From Desulfoferula mesophila (lineage in GTDB: Bacteria > Desulfobacterota > Desulfarculia > Desulfarculales > Desulfarculaceae): a stretch of DNA of 64,000 nucleotides. Under the pieces are notes generated by a model. That model was not told the origin of the DNA. It made no database searches and saw only the letters and a list, made by a program, of their open reading frames with translations. The stretch spans positions 2,309,501 to 2,373,500 of the forward strand of contig NZ_AP028679.1 in NCBI RefSeq assembly GCF_037076455.1. The letters run 5' to 3'. Position numbers and translations under genes: made by a program. Of this stretch, positions 40,984 through 51,016 are shown in pieces. Position 1 is the stretch's first letter, and every line of letters begins with the position of its first letter.

Positions 40984-41546
40984 TGAGCCAAGCGGAACCC
41001 AACCCGGCCCAACACGCCCAGGCCCTGTACAACTTGTCGGCCCAGATCGCCGCCCTGTTGGGCGAGGCCCTGCGCCGCGACTTCACCTTCAGCGGTACCG
41101 CCCTGGGCCAGAGCGAGGTGGTGGACCAAGCCCTGGACGGCCAGATGCAATACGGCCTGTTGGCCTGCGCCCTGGACAAGATTGAGATCAACGAGGCCAC
41201 CGCGCCGGGCTATTGGGCCAAGCTGCACCAGGAACTTAAGCGGCTGGTGGCCCGCGAGGCCCACGCCTCTGCGGTGGAGATTTTACGGCCCCTGGCCGCC
41301 GTGGTCAGCGACCAGGAGATGGCCGCCATATCAGAGGCCATCTACAACCCCCTGGGCCCCTATGAGGAAAGCAGCCTGGCCCGTTTGCAGGAGGGCCTGG
41401 CCGGCACGCCTTTCGAGGTGCTGGCCGCGCGGGTGGTCAAGAGCTTCTTCGCCAAGGGTCAGGACCCCTCGGCCATCGCCGACCGGGTGATAGACCTGGC
41501 CTTGGAAGGCTCGCGCACCTTGTTCCTCAAGGGCGGCCTGGCCTAG
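40983..41546 (+). CDS. Conserved-looking protein of unknown function
   Basis: A 187-residue, mostly helical, soluble protein without signal peptide or membrane segment. No motif was recognised. The start is firm: ATG shares one base with the upstream TAA. It is sandwiched in a tight purM-DUF523-unknown-unknown-ispG order with good codon usage, so it is a real gene. Confidence 0.7.
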   Translation: MSQAEPNPAQHAQALYNLSAQIAALLGEALRRDFTFSGTALGQSEVVDQALDGQMQYGLLACALDKIEINEATAPGYWAKLHQELKRLVAREAHASAVEILRPLAAVVSDQEMAAISEAIYNPLGPYEESSLARLQEGLAGTPFEVLAARVVKSFFAKGQDPSAIADRVIDLALEGSRTLFLKGGLA

Positions 41547-41556
41547 GAGCGCGGCG

Positions 41557-41985
41557 ATGCCGGTGGCGGCCCGAGATTTTTACCAAGGCGCGGCCCTGAG
41601 CCTATTGATCAGGCACCCGGCCTATGCGAGCATACGGCCCCTTAGCGCGGGGCGTTTTTTGCTCAACGGCTCCATCCGCGTGTGGCTGAAGCACAGCAAG
41701 GACAAGTCGCCCTGGCACTTCGGCTTCAGCCCGGAAGAAGTGACCGCCCTGGGCCAAGACCTGGGCACGGAAGGCGAGACTTTTTTGTGCCTGGTGTGCC
41801 GCCGGGACTCCATCTGCGCCCTGGACGGCACCGAGGCGGCTCAGGCCTTTGACCTGGGCCTGACCGAGGAGCAGAGCCTGACCGTGACCCGGATTCCGGG
41901 CCGCAAGCTCCAGGTGAGCGGGCCGGGCGGCCAGGTAGCGGACATTATCATGGCCGCCGCCTTTCCGGACAAGGTGTTCGCCTAA
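41557..41985 (+). CDS. Small protein of unknown function
   Basis: A 142-residue soluble alpha/beta-looking protein beginning PVAARDFYQGAALSLL, with a compact middle SPWHFGFSPEEVTAL and a Cys-containing strand FLCLVCRRDSICAL. I do not recognise the family. Ten bases separate it from the previous gene and 43 from ispG, so it is in the same transcription unit. Confidence 0.7.
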   Translation: MPVAARDFYQGAALSLLIRHPAYASIRPLSAGRFLLNGSIRVWLKHSKDKSPWHFGFSPEEVTALGQDLGTEGETFLCLVCRRDSICALDGTEAAQAFDLGLTEEQSLTVTRIPGRKLQVSGPGGQVADIIMAAAFPDKVFA

Positions 41986-42028
41986 GGCTCCTGCAAAGGC
42001 CGCCCAGGAAGGGCGGCAAGGAAACGAG

Positions 42029-43126
42029 ATGATCCACACCCGCGACAAGACTCGGCGCATCATGGTCGGCACGGTGCCGGTGGGCGGCGGTGCGCCGGTG
42101 GCGGTGCAGTCCATGACCAACACCGACACCCGCGACCCGGCGGCCACCCTGGCTCAGATCGAGGCCCTGGCCCAGGCGGGTTGCGAGTTGGTGCGCTGCG
42201 CGGTGCCCGATATGGAGGCGGCCCTGGCCTTCGGCCCCATCACCCAGGCCAGCCCCTTGCCGGTAATCGCCGACGTGCACTTCGACCCGGCCTTGGCCGT
42301 GGTTGCCCTGGAAAACGGGGCGGCCGCCCTGCGCATCAACCCCGGCAACATCGGCGGCCCCTCGGCGGTGGCCCGGGTGGTGGACGCGGCTCAGGCGGCC
42401 GGGGCGCCCATCCGGGTGGGGGCCAACTCCGGCTCCCTGCCCAAAGAGGTGCTGGAGCGCTGCGGCGGTCCCGGCCCGGCGGCCCTGGTGGAGGCGGCCC
42501 TGGGCCACGTGCGCCTGTTGGAGGAACGTGGCTTCGACCAGATCAAGGTGAGCCTCAAGTCCTCCAGCGTGCTCACCACCCTGGAGGCCTGCCGCCTCTG
42601 GGCCCAGCGCTCGGACTACCCCCAGCATCTGGGAGTCACCGAGGCGGGGGGCCTCTTGGCCGGGGCCATCAAGAGCGCGGTGGGCATCGGGGCCCTGCTT
42701 TTGGAGGGCATCGGCGACACCTTCCGGGTGAGCCTAACCGCCGACCCGGTGCGCGAGGTGGAGGCGGCCTGGCACATCCTTAGGGCCTGCGGCCTGCGTG
42801 AGCGGGGGGTGGAGATCATCTCTTGCCCCACCTGCGGCCGCACCGAGATCGACCTCATGGGCCTGCTGGAAAAAGCCGAGCCCGAGCTGGCCAAGATCGA
42901 GGCCCCGCTCACCGTGGCCATCATGGGCTGCGTGGTCAACGGGCCGGGCGAGGCCAAGCACGCCCAGGTGGGCCTGGCCGGCGGCCGGGGCCAAGGGGTC
43001 ATCTTCGCCCACGGCGAAGTCATAAAAAAGGTGTCCGAAGCGGACCTTTTGGACGAGTTCATGAAAGAGGTTCGCCGGGCGGCCCAGACATATTCAAACC
43101 ATAATTCAGAACAAAGCGAGCAGTAG
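42029..43126 (+). CDS. ispG: 4-hydroxy-3-methylbut-2-enyl diphosphate synthase
   Basis: Fe-S enzyme of the MEP isoprenoid pathway (also gcpE), 365 residues. N-terminal TIM barrel has [19 protein letters not shown] and RINPGNIGG. The C-terminal Fe-S domain has [12 protein letters not shown] and [14 protein letters not shown] supplying the cluster cysteines and a Glu. Start at 42029 is preceded by AAGGAAACGAG. It runs into proS with only four bases between. Confidence 0.97.
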   Translation: MIHTRDKTRRIMVGTVPVGGGAPVAVQSMTNTDTRDPAATLAQIEALAQAGCELVRCAVPDMEAALAFGPITQASPLPVIADVHFDPALAVVALENGAAALRINPGNIGGPSAVARVVDAAQAAGAPIRVGANSGSLPKEVLERCGGPGPAALVEAALGHVRLLEERGFDQIKVSLKSSSVLTTLEACRLWAQRSDYPQHLGVTEAGGLLAGAIKSAVGIGALLLEGIGDTFRVSLTADPVREVEAAWHILRACGLRERGVEIISCPTCGRTEIDLMGLLEKAEPELAKIEAPLTVAIMGCVVNGPGEAKHAQVGLAGGRGQGVIFAHGEVIKKVSEADLLDEFMKEVRRAAQTYSNHNSEQSEQ

Positions 43127-43130
43127 ACAC

Positions 43131-44843
43131 ATGCGCTTCTCTCAGGCATTCATCCCCACCCTCAAGGAAACCCCGGCCGAGGCCGAGGTGGTCAGCCATC
43201 AGCTAATGCTGCGCGCGGGCATGATCCGCAAGCTGGCCTCGGGCGTTTACACCTGGCTGCCCCTGGGCCTGCGCACCCTGCGCAAGGTGGAGCGCATCGT
43301 GCGCGAGGAGATGGACGCGGCCGGGGCCCGGGAGCTGTTGATGCCCGGCGTGCAGCCCGCCGAGCTGTGGCAGGAATCGGGCCGCTGGGAGCATTACGGC
43401 CGGGAGCTGTTGCGCTTCAAGGACCGGCACGACCACGACTTTTGCCTGGCCCCCACCCACGAGGAGGTCATCACCGACCTGATCCGCCACGAGGTGCGCT
43501 CCTACCGGGACATGCCGCTGAACCTCTACCAGTTCCAGACCAAGTTCCGCGACGAGGTGCGCCCCCGCTTCGGAGTGATGCGCTCGCGCGAGTTCATCAT
43601 GAAGGACGGCTACTCCTTTGATCCCGACGACGAGTCCTCGGCGGCCAGCTACCAGGCCATGCACCAGGCCTACAGCGCCATCTTCAAACGCCTGGGGCTG
43701 AACTTCGCGGTGGTGGAGGCCGACTCCGGGGCCATCGGCGGCTCCTTCAGTCACGAGTTCATGGTGCTGGCAGACACCGGCGAGGACGCCATCGCCTCAT
43801 GCTCGTGCGGATGGGCGGCCAACTTCGAAAAGGCCCAGGTGGCCCCGCCCCGGGGCGAGGCGCCCCAGGCCGCAGCCGAGGTAGTTCGGGTGGACACCCC
43901 CGGCGCCCACACCGTGGAGGAGGTGGCCGCCTTTCTCAAGGTTAGCCCGGCCCAGGTGGCCAAGACCCTGGTCTACCTGGCCGACGGCAAGCCGGTGGCG
44001 GCCATGGTGCGCGGCGACCGCCAACTCAACGAGATCAAGCTCAAAAACCTCATCGGCGCGACCGCGCTGGAGCTGGCCCCCGCTTCGGTGATCCAGGAAG
44101 TCAGCGGCGGGCCGGTGGGCTTTACCGGGCCGGTGGGCCTGAACATTCCGGTATACGCCGATCAGGAGCTCTACGCGGCCGAGGCCCTGGTGGTGGGGGC
44201 CAACCAGGGCGACGCCCACCTCACCGGAGTGCACCTGGGCCGCGACGTGGCCGGCGCCACCAAGGCGGACCTGCGCATCATCGAGCCCGGCGACCCCTGC
44301 CCCCGCTGCGGCAAGGAACCAACCTTTGCCCGGGGCATCGAGGTGGGGCACATCTTCCGCCTGGGCACCAAGTACAGCCAGGCCATGGGGGCCGAATACC
44401 TGGACGCCGAGGGCCAGAGCCGCCCCATCATCATGGGCTGCTACGGCATCGGGGTGACCCGCATCGTGGCCGCGGCCATCGAGCAGGGCCACGACGACTG
44501 GGGCATCATCTTCCCCCTGGCCATCGCCCCCTACTCCGTTGCGGTGCTGCCCCTAGCCATTGACGGCGAGGTGATGGAGACGGCCACCAAGCTCTACGAC
44601 GATCTCAGCGCCGCGGGCGTGGACGTGCTCATGGACGACCGCGACCTCAGGCCCGGCGTAAAGTTCAAGGACGCGGACCTCATCGGCATTCCGCTCCGGG
44701 TGGTGGTGGGGGCCAAGGGCCTCAAGGAAGGCGCGGTGGAGCTCAAGCACCGCCTAAGCGGCGACGTGGACATGGTCCCCGTGGCCGAGGCGGCGACTCG
44801 CCTGGCCCAGATGGTGCGGCGTGGCGGGGGTCGGTCGCTATAG
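43131..44843 (+). CDS. proS: Prolyl-tRNA synthetase, bacterial type with editing insert
   Basis: Class II synthetase, 570 residues. Motif 1 region [16 protein letters not shown], motif 2 around [16 protein letters not shown], the YbaK-type INS editing domain between about residues 225 and 390, motif 3 GCYGIGVTR, then the anticodon-binding domain with [18 protein letters not shown]. Length and domain order match E. coli-type ProRS. Confidence 0.97.
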   Translation: MRFSQAFIPTLKETPAEAEVVSHQLMLRAGMIRKLASGVYTWLPLGLRTLRKVERIVREEMDAAGARELLMPGVQPAELWQESGRWEHYGRELLRFKDRHDHDFCLAPTHEEVITDLIRHEVRSYRDMPLNLYQFQTKFRDEVRPRFGVMRSREFIMKDGYSFDPDDESSAASYQAMHQAYSAIFKRLGLNFAVVEADSGAIGGSFSHEFMVLADTGEDAIASCSCGWAANFEKAQVAPPRGEAPQAAAEVVRVDTPGAHTVEEVAAFLKVSPAQVAKTLVYLADGKPVAAMVRGDRQLNEIKLKNLIGATALELAPASVIQEVSGGPVGFTGPVGLNIPVYADQELYAAEALVVGANQGDAHLTGVHLGRDVAGATKADLRIIEPGDPCPRCGKEPTFARGIEVGHIFRLGTKYSQAMGAEYLDAEGQSRPIIMGCYGIGVTRIVAAAIEQGHDDWGIIFPLAIAPYSVAVLPLAIDGEVMETATKLYDDLSAAGVDVLMDDRDLRPGVKFKDADLIGIPLRVVVGAKGLKEGAVELKHRLSGDVDMVPVAEAATRLAQMVRRGGGRSL

Positions 44844-44931
44844 AGGGCAAGTGGCGCTTGACCAACCGGCCCATAAGCGCAAAAGTAAAATGAGCGGCGA
44901 TAAACGATAACCTTACCAAGAGGCCCGGCGC

Positions 44932-47088
44932 TTGGCCCTGCAACGCATCAACGAAATCATCGACGCGGTCCGGGAATACCACCCCGGCGCCGACGTCAGC
45001 GCCATACAGAAGGCCTACGTGTTTTCGGCCAAGGTGCACAAGGGCCAGGTGCGCCGCTCGGGCGAGCCCTACCTGAGCCATCCCCTGGCCGTGGCCGCCC
45101 TGCTGGCCGAGATGCACACCGACGTGGCCAGCATCTGCGCGGCCCTGCTGCACGACGCGGTGGAGGACACCAACACCACCGTGGAGGACGTGGCCAACCT
45201 GTTGGGCACGGAGGTGGCTTCCCTGGTGGACGGGGTGACCAAGATCACCCAGATCAGCGCCACCACCACCAAGACGGCCCAGCAGGCCGAGAACATGCGC
45301 AAGATGATCCTGGCCATGGCCAACGACATCCGCGTGCTTCTGATCAAGCTGGCCGACCGTTTGCACAACATGCGCACCCTGGGCTACATGCCCCCGGCCA
45401 AGCAGCGCTCCATCGCCCAGGAGACCCGCGACATCTACGCCCCCATGGCCCACCGTCTGGGTATCCGCCGCTGGCAGGCCGAGTTGGAGGACTGGACCCT
45501 CTACTTCCTGGAACCCAACATCTACCAGCGCATCAAGGACGGGGTGGCCACCCGCAAGAGCGAACGGGAGCGCTTCATCGAAGAGGTGAAGCAGGTGCTC
45601 CAGGAGCAGATAGCCGAACAGGGCATCAAGTGCAGCGTGGACGGGCGGCCCAAGCACTTCTACAGCATCTACCGCAAGATGCAGCGCCGGGGCGTGGACA
45701 TAGACCAACTCTACGACCTCATCGCCTTCCGGGTGGTGGTGGAACGGCTGCGGGACTGCTACGAGGCCCTGGGGGTGGTGCACAACGTGTGGAAGCCCAT
45801 CCCCGGCCGCTTCCGCGACTACATCGGCATGCCCAAGCCCAACATGTACCAGTCGCTGCACACCTCGGTGGTTGGCCCCATGGGCCAGCGCATGGAGGTG
45901 CAGATCCGCACCGACGAGATGCACCGGGTGGCCGAGGAAGGCATCGCCGCCCACTGGCGCTACAAGGAGCAAGGCGCCGGCGACGAGGCCGAGGAGGGCC
46001 GCTTCGCCTGGTTGCGCAAGCTGATGGAGTGGCAGCGGGATCTGGAAGACCCCACCGAGTTCATGCAGTCGCTCAAGATGAACCTCTACCCCGGCGAGAT
46101 CTTCGTGTTCACCCCCGGCGGGGAGGTGAAAGCCCTGCCCCGGGGGGCCACCCCGGTGGACTTCGCCTATTCCATCCACACCGAGGTGGGCCACCAGTGC
46201 GTGGGGGCCCGGGTCAACGGCCGCATGGTGCCCTTGAAGAGCCAACTGGCCACCGGCGACCAGGTGGAGATCATAACCCAGAGCAACCACAAGCCCAGCA
46301 AGGACTGGCTGAACTTCGTGGTCAGCGGCCGGGCTCGCTCCAAGATACGTTCCTACATCCGCGAGTCGGAGCGCTCCCGCTCGGTGAGCCTGGGCAGCGA
46401 AATCCTGGACAAGGAGTTGCGCAAGCACAAGCTTACCCTGGCCGCGGTGCTAAAAGACGGCAAGCTGGCTCAGGTGATGAGCGATCTGTCCTTTCAGGAC
46501 AGCGAGCACTTGCTGGCCGCGGTGGCCTACGGCAAGGTGTCGCCGCGCCACATCGTCAACAAGATATTGCCCCGCCCCACCGAGGAAGAGCAGGAAAAAC
46601 CGGGGCTGATCGAGCGCTCCCTGAAGCGCTTGCGCCGCCGCCCCACCCCGGAAGGCATCAAGGTGAAGGGCCTGGACGACATCCTGGTGCGCTTCGCCAA
46701 GTGCTGCAACCCCCTGCCCGGCGACGAGGTGGTGGGCTACATCACCCGGGGCCGGGGGGTGACCATCCACCGGAGCGACTGCAACCATGTGGCCGACCTG
46801 GACCCCGAGCGGCGGGTGGAGGTGGAGTGGGACCTGGCCAAGGAAGAGGTGCGGCCGGTGCGCATCCAGGTGATCAGCGCCGACCGGGCGGGCATCCTGG
46901 CCGACATGGCCGGGGTGATGAAAAAGCACGACATCAACATCATGGAGGCCGAGGTCAAGACCACCGAGGAGCTCAAGGGCATCGCCACCTTCACCATCCA
47001 GGTGCACGACGCCAAACAGCTCCACCGGGTGCTCAAGGACATAGCCGGGCTCAAGGACATCCTGTCGGTGCGCAGAATGGATCATTAG
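44932..47088 (+). CDS. Bifunctional (p)ppGpp synthetase/hydrolase Rel
   Basis: Stringent-response enzyme of 718 residues. HD hydrolase domain: HDAVEDT (intact) and ADRLHNMRTL. Synthetase domain: RPKHFYSIYRK and YQSLHTSV with intact acidic residues. Then TGS (VFTPGGEVKALPRGATPVDFAY), a zinc-finger CCNPLPGDEVVGY...C and a C-terminal ACT domain. Both catalytic domains appear active, so it is a Rel/SpoT-type, probably the only long RSH. Start TTG at 44932 follows GAGG; an ATG is not available close by. Confidence 0.95.
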   Translation: MALQRINEIIDAVREYHPGADVSAIQKAYVFSAKVHKGQVRRSGEPYLSHPLAVAALLAEMHTDVASICAALLHDAVEDTNTTVEDVANLLGTEVASLVDGVTKITQISATTTKTAQQAENMRKMILAMANDIRVLLIKLADRLHNMRTLGYMPPAKQRSIAQETRDIYAPMAHRLGIRRWQAELEDWTLYFLEPNIYQRIKDGVATRKSERERFIEEVKQVLQEQIAEQGIKCSVDGRPKHFYSIYRKMQRRGVDIDQLYDLIAFRVVVERLRDCYEALGVVHNVWKPIPGRFRDYIGMPKPNMYQSLHTSVVGPMGQRMEVQIRTDEMHRVAEEGIAAHWRYKEQGAGDEAEEGRFAWLRKLMEWQRDLEDPTEFMQSLKMNLYPGEIFVFTPGGEVKALPRGATPVDFAYSIHTEVGHQCVGARVNGRMVPLKSQLATGDQVEIITQSNHKPSKDWLNFVVSGRARSKIRSYIRESERSRSVSLGSEILDKELRKHKLTLAAVLKDGKLAQVMSDLSFQDSEHLLAAVAYGKVSPRHIVNKILPRPTEEEQEKPGLIERSLKRLRRRPTPEGIKVKGLDDILVRFAKCCNPLPGDEVVGYITRGRGVTIHRSDCNHVADLDPERRVEVEWDLAKEEVRPVRIQVISADRAGILADMAGVMKKHDINIMEAEVKTTEELKGIATFTIQVHDAKQLHRVLKDIAGLKDILSVRRMDH

Positions 47089-47140
47089 ACGCGGGCGCGC
47101 GGGTGCATCGGCCGGCGTCCCGATGGACGGGCAAAAGCAA

Positions 47141-47175
47141 GCGGAGGACGCGAGGCGCCCTCCGCAAAATTTTTG
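47141..47175. terminator. Bidirectional terminator between rel and rpmB
   Basis: GCGGAGG (47141-47147) pairs with CCTCCGC (47159-47165). Plus-strand transcripts then meet AAAATTTTT; minus-strand transcripts meet TTGCTTTTG. It lies between the convergent rel and rpmB genes. Confidence 0.8.
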
Positions 47176-47186
47176 GGGTAAGGTTC

Positions 47187-47378
47187 TTAGGCGGGCTTGT
47201 TGATCACGCCCGAGCGCAGGCAGCGAGTGCACACCCTAACCCGACGCACATGCCCGTTTTCCACGGTGCGCACGCGTTGCAGGTTGGGGTTGAAACGCCG
47301 CTTGGTCTTCCTGTGGGCGTGGCTGACGTTGTTGCCCACCTGGGGCTTCTTACCGCAATATTCGCATACCTGGCTCAT
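47187..47378 (-). CDS. rpmB: 50S ribosomal protein L28
   Basis: A 63-residue L28 with a basic core [17 protein letters not shown] and CxxC pairs at the start (CEYCGKKP) and near the end (CTRCL), a zinc-binding form of L28. Start ATG 47378 ([10 protein letters not shown]) is the family start. Confidence 0.95.
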   Translation of the reverse strand: MSQVCEYCGKKPQVGNNVSHAHRKTKRRFNPNLQRVRTVENGHVRRVRVCTRCLRSGVINKPA

Positions 47379-47621
47379 GGCTCGTTTCCTCCCGAAGCCG
47401 CCGGCCGCGCCGTAAAGTGGCCGGCCCTTTGCTGAAGTCGGAAATATACACACCACCCGAGGGGTTGACAAGTATTTTTCCGTAGCCCTCCCCCGCCGTG
47501 GCCTTGACGCCGCCCCTTGCCCGTGGCATAGTTGACCCGCCGCGTAACCTCTGGAAACTCCTGAGCAGCCGGGCGGTGAGTCCGGGCGGCGTGTTGTTTA
47601 TATTCAGACCGAGGAGGCAGC

Positions 47622-47840
47622 TTGAGCCGCGACGATCTTATCCACCTTGAAGGCCAGGTCACCCGCACTTTGGGCGGGGGGCAGATGGAAGTGGTCACCG
47701 AACAAGGACACACCCTGCGCGCCGTACTTAGCGGCAGGATGAAGCGATTCAAGATCAAGGTTCTGGTGGGGGACCGGGTTCGGGTCAGCGTTTCTCCCTA
47801 CGACCTCACCCACGGACTCATCACCTACCGGCTCAAGTAG
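47622..47840 (+). CDS. infA: Translation initiation factor IF-1-like protein
   Basis: A 72-residue single OB-fold protein matching IF-1: LEGQVTRTLGGGQMEVVTE, then RMKRFKIKVLVGDRVRVSVSPYD and HGLITYRLK. IF-1 stabilises the 30S initiation complex. It starts at TTG with GAGGAGG four bases upstream, a strong site that compensates for the weak codon. It is monocistronic with rpmB divergent upstream. Confidence 0.95.
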   Translation: MSRDDLIHLEGQVTRTLGGGQMEVVTEQGHTLRAVLSGRMKRFKIKVLVGDRVRVSVSPYDLTHGLITYRLK

Positions 47841-47869
47841 CGCTCCCAGCCTGGCCGCTCCCAGGGCCC

Positions 47870-48973
47870 CTAATCCTCGGCCCTGGGCGAAGTCGCTCCC
47901 ACCAAGGGTTCCATGACCACCCGGCGCACCAGGGTGCGGGCCGCGGCGCCTTGGTAGCCGGTAAGTATCTCTTCCAGCTCCTGGGCCGCCTCCCGCGCCT
48001 TGCGCCAGCCTTCCCCGCGCGCCTGTTCCACCGCGTCCCAGTCGCCGTGGTCCATGAAGGCGCGCACCGCGGGGCCTATTTCCGGGAATAGCAGCTTGAG
48101 GAAACCGGCCTGCCATACCGGGTACAGGCCCAGGGCGCCTTGGCTTTGGTGGGCTATGATTTGGGCCAAACGCCCCTGGGGGCCGCAGTCGGCCATGAGA
48201 TCCTTGATCCCCCGCACGAAGTGCTCCACGTCGCTGCCCGGATGCTCCCCCGCGGCCCGGGCCAACAGCTCCTGGGCCGGGGCCGCGTCCCCGGCCTCGC
48301 CCATCTCGTGCCACAGCACCGCCTCCATCTCACCCGCCAGCACCGGGGCCAAGGCCTCCCAGGAGGGATGGGCCACCACCTCGCGGTAGTCCCGGCCATA
48401 GGCGGCCAGGGCGAAGCGCTTGAAGGCGGTCTGGCTGGGCCGGGGATCGGCCAACAGGTCCCACACCAGGTAGGGAAAGGGGCTTTGGCGCAGGAAGATG
48501 TCGCTCCCCTGGCGCAGGCCGGGCAGGAAGAGGATGTCGTTGGTGAACTCCTCGCCCAGTTGGTGCACCAACAGGCCGTTTACCCGCCAGGTCTTCTCTT
48601 GCCGGGCCAAAAAAAACACCGGCGCGCCGCCGCCCACCACCCCGGCCCCGTAGTGCAGGCCCAGGGGGGCCAGCACCTGGTTGATCCCCTGGGTGTCAAA
48701 GGGATCGTAGCTGCGGCCGTCCAGGGAAAGTGGTTGGGGCTGCTTTTCCAGCACCTCCTCCCAGAGTTGCTCCCGCTGGCTCACCCACTCCAGCACCTGG
48801 CCGGTGTCCTGCTCCCGCCAGGGCGGCAGGCCCTGCTCCCATTTGTAGAGATTGCGCAGGCGCAAGAGCAGGCCGCACAGGCTGAAGCGCCCGGCCACCG
48901 AGGCGTCGGCTATGGCGCAGTTGGCCCGCACCTGCTCCAGCAGTCCGGGCGGCGGCGAAGCGGCCTGGCCCAT
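47870..48973 (-). CDS. Protein of unknown function
   Basis: A 367-residue soluble protein without signal peptide or membrane segment. It has a helical N-terminal third (CGLLLRLRNLYKWEQGLPPW), a middle with FFLARQEKTWRVNGLLVHQLGEEF and a long helical C-terminus. No catalytic signature recognised. It has two bases before the next gene on the same strand, so it follows the gamma-carbonic-anhydrase-like gene's unit in reverse order (this gene is transcribed after nothing else visible). Proteins of this look appear to be restricted to Desulfobacterota, but this is an impression. Confidence 0.6.
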   Translation of the reverse strand: MGQAASPPPGLLEQVRANCAIADASVAGRFSLCGLLLRLRNLYKWEQGLPPWREQDTGQVLEWVSQREQLWEEVLEKQPQPLSLDGRSYDPFDTQGINQVLAPLGLHYGAGVVGGGAPVFFLARQEKTWRVNGLLVHQLGEEFTNDILFLPGLRQGSDIFLRQSPFPYLVWDLLADPRPSQTAFKRFALAAYGRDYREVVAHPSWEALAPVLAGEMEAVLWHEMGEAGDAAPAQELLARAAGEHPGSDVEHFVRGIKDLMADCGPQGRLAQIIAHQSQGALGLYPVWQAGFLKLLFPEIGPAVRAFMDHGDWDAVEQARGEGWRKAREAAQELEEILTGYQGAAARTLVRRVVMEPLVGATSPRAED

Positions 48974-48975
48974 GC

Positions 48976-49509
48976 CTAGGCCCGGCGCCCGCCGTCGTCG
49001 GCCATGTGCTGGTGCATGGCCATGGCCTTGAGGTAGCGCTCCATGGTGGCCACGGTGGCCTGGCGCTGCTCAGGGGTGACCGGCCGGATGACCTTGGCCG
49101 GAACCCCAGCCACCATGGTGTCGGGCGGCACGATCATGCCCGGCGGCACCACCGCCCCGGCGGCCACGATGGAGCCCTCGCCCACTTGGGCCCGGTCCAG
49201 CACCACCGCGCCCATGCCGATGAGCACCTGGTCGCCCACGGTGCACGAATGCAGGACCACCCGATGGCCCACCACCACCTCGCTGCCCACCATGGTGCCT
49301 TGGCCCACGTGGGCCACGTGGATGACCGAGCCGTCTTGCAGGTTGGTTCTCGCGCCCACCCGGATCCAGTTGATGTCGCCACGCAGCACGCAGCCGTACC
49401 ACACGCTCACCTGCGGACCCAACTCCACGTCGCCCAGGACCACCGCTCCCGGCGCGATGAAGGCGCTGGGGTCCACTATGGGCGTTTTGCCGTTGATGGA
49501 TTCGATCAT
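48976..49509 (-). CDS. Gamma-carbonic anhydrase-family protein
   Basis: A 177-residue left-handed beta-helix protein with hexapeptide repeats and gamma-CA landmarks: GDVELGPQVSVWYGCVLRGD, DGSVIHVAH and VVVGHRVVLHSCTVG, giving three zinc-ligand histidines. Related proteins (YrdA, CaiE/PaaY-like) bind zinc but vary in activity. It is the first gene of a two-gene unit with the unknown gene at 47870-48973 and is divergent from the M23 peptidase. Confidence 0.9.
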   Translation of the reverse strand: MIESINGKTPIVDPSAFIAPGAVVLGDVELGPQVSVWYGCVLRGDINWIRVGARTNLQDGSVIHVAHVGQGTMVGSEVVVGHRVVLHSCTVGDQVLIGMGAVVLDRAQVGEGSIVAAGAVVPPGMIVPPDTMVAGVPAKVIRPVTPEQRQATVATMERYLKAMAMHQHMADDGGRRA

Positions 49510-49641
49510 GCGATAATCTTACGTCCCGTGGTGCACCCCGGCAAGCCGATTGAAACCCTGTATCCTTGACACCGCCCCTGCCCTAGCCTAACCTTTTTTT
49601 AACAGTAACCAACTCCTACCTTGGCAAGGGAGCTTCACTAC

Positions 49642-51012
49642 ATGGCCCGCGGAAAAAGCAGCCTTTGGCTGATAGTCCTCGTTTTGATCCTGGTTCTCAT
49701 CGGCGCCGGCGCCTTTTACGTCTGGCCCCATCTGGAAGGCGAGCCGCCCCAGATAGCTTTGGCAACTCCCTTGAAACACCTGGGCAAAAGCAGCTCGCTC
49801 ACGCTCAAGGTGAGCGACCAGGGACGCGGACTGTCCTGGGTGCGGGTCACCTTGGTGCAGGAGCAGCGCAAGAGCGTGCTGCTCAACCAGACCTCCGAGG
49901 TTCTCGGCGCGCCGCTGGCCACGCTGAAGCTGGATATCAAGCCCCTGGAGATGGGAATGCGCCAAGGCCAGGCCACCCTGGTGGTGGAGGCGGGGGACCG
50001 CTCCTGGCGGAGCTGGATGAAAGGCAATATGACGGTAAAGGAGTTCCAGGTGATGGTGGACACCACGCCGCCGCGCCTGGCCTCCCTTAGCCAGATCATC
50101 CACATCAACCGGGGCGGCGCGGGTCTGGCCGTGTACACGGTAAACGAAGCCGATTCCCAGCACGGAGTGCGGGTGGGAGACCTGGTGTTCACGGGATGGT
50201 CGCCCTGGCCCCAGCAGCCGGGCACCAAGCTGTGCTATTTCGCCTATCCCGAGGACGCCCCCAAGGACCAAGCCATAGAGCTGTGGGCCCAGGACCCGGC
50301 CGGCAACCAGGCCAAACTGCCTCTGAACGTCAAGGTGCACTGGAAGAACTTCCGCACCGACGTCATCAACCTCAACGACGCTTTCATGAACAAGGTGGCC
50401 GCCCGTTTCGCGGACCAGATCCCCGCCGACCGCCAGACCCCCTTGGCCAAGTTCCTGTGGATCAATCAGGATTTGCGCCAAAAGAACAACGCCAAGATAC
50501 ACGAGGCGTCCAAGCCCAGCCAGGCGTATCAGCTATGGCAAAACACCCTGGAGCGCCCCCTGGGAGCGCGCAAGGCCGCCTTTGGCGACCGCCGCGAATA
50601 CGTGTTGGACAAGAAGGTGGTCAGCCGCAGCGTGCACCTGGGGCAAGACCTGGCCCACACCGAGCGCAGCCCGGTCAAGGCCACGGCCAGCGGCATGGTG
50701 CGTTACGCGGCGGACATGGGCATCTACGGCAACTGCGTGATCCTCAGCCACGGACAAGGGGTGGCCACCCTGTACGGGCACCTCAGCGAGCTCAAGGTCA
50801 AGGCGGGCGACAAGGTGGCCCGCGGCCAGGTCATAGGCCTGTCGGGCATGACCGGCCTGGCCCTGGGCGACCATCTGCATTTCTCGGTGCTGGTGGACGG
50901 CGTGTTCGTCCAGCCCACCGAGTGGTGGGATCCCCACTGGGTGCAGGACAACGTGCTGCTGCGCTTCAAGGAGGCGGGGCTGCCCCAGCCGCTGCCTCCG
51001 GCCGGGAAATAG
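49642..51012 (+). CDS. M23-family (LytM) peptidase with N-terminal membrane anchor
   Basis: A 456-residue protein anchored by one N-terminal helix (about residues 8-29), with a long periplasmic part and a C-terminal M23 domain near residues 330-440. Zinc ligands: H in HLGQDLAH, D in the same motif, and HLHFS near the end; GNCVILSHGQGVATLYGHLS and AGDKVARGQVIGLSG are family landmarks. All catalytic residues look intact, so it is likely an active murein endopeptidase. ATG 49642 has GGGAG upstream. Confidence 0.92.
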   Translation: MARGKSSLWLIVLVLILVLIGAGAFYVWPHLEGEPPQIALATPLKHLGKSSSLTLKVSDQGRGLSWVRVTLVQEQRKSVLLNQTSEVLGAPLATLKLDIKPLEMGMRQGQATLVVEAGDRSWRSWMKGNMTVKEFQVMVDTTPPRLASLSQIIHINRGGAGLAVYTVNEADSQHGVRVGDLVFTGWSPWPQQPGTKLCYFAYPEDAPKDQAIELWAQDPAGNQAKLPLNVKVHWKNFRTDVINLNDAFMNKVAARFADQIPADRQTPLAKFLWINQDLRQKNNAKIHEASKPSQAYQLWQNTLERPLGARKAAFGDRREYVLDKKVVSRSVHLGQDLAHTERSPVKATASGMVRYAADMGIYGNCVILSHGQGVATLYGHLSELKVKAGDKVARGQVIGLSGMTGLALGDHLHFSVLVDGVFVQPTEWWDPHWVQDNVLLRFKEAGLPQPLPPAGK

Positions 51013-51016
51013 CAAC

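Noticed and set aside
44743-46428. 561-codon minus-strand open frame opposite rel
   Set aside because: Complementary shadow of the rel gene, whose domains are all recognisable on the plus strand.
45630-47435. 601-codon plus-strand frame in a different phase within rel
   Set aside because: It is a GC-rich out-of-phase frame full of Arg, Gly and Pro, running through rel and the terminator; not a real gene.
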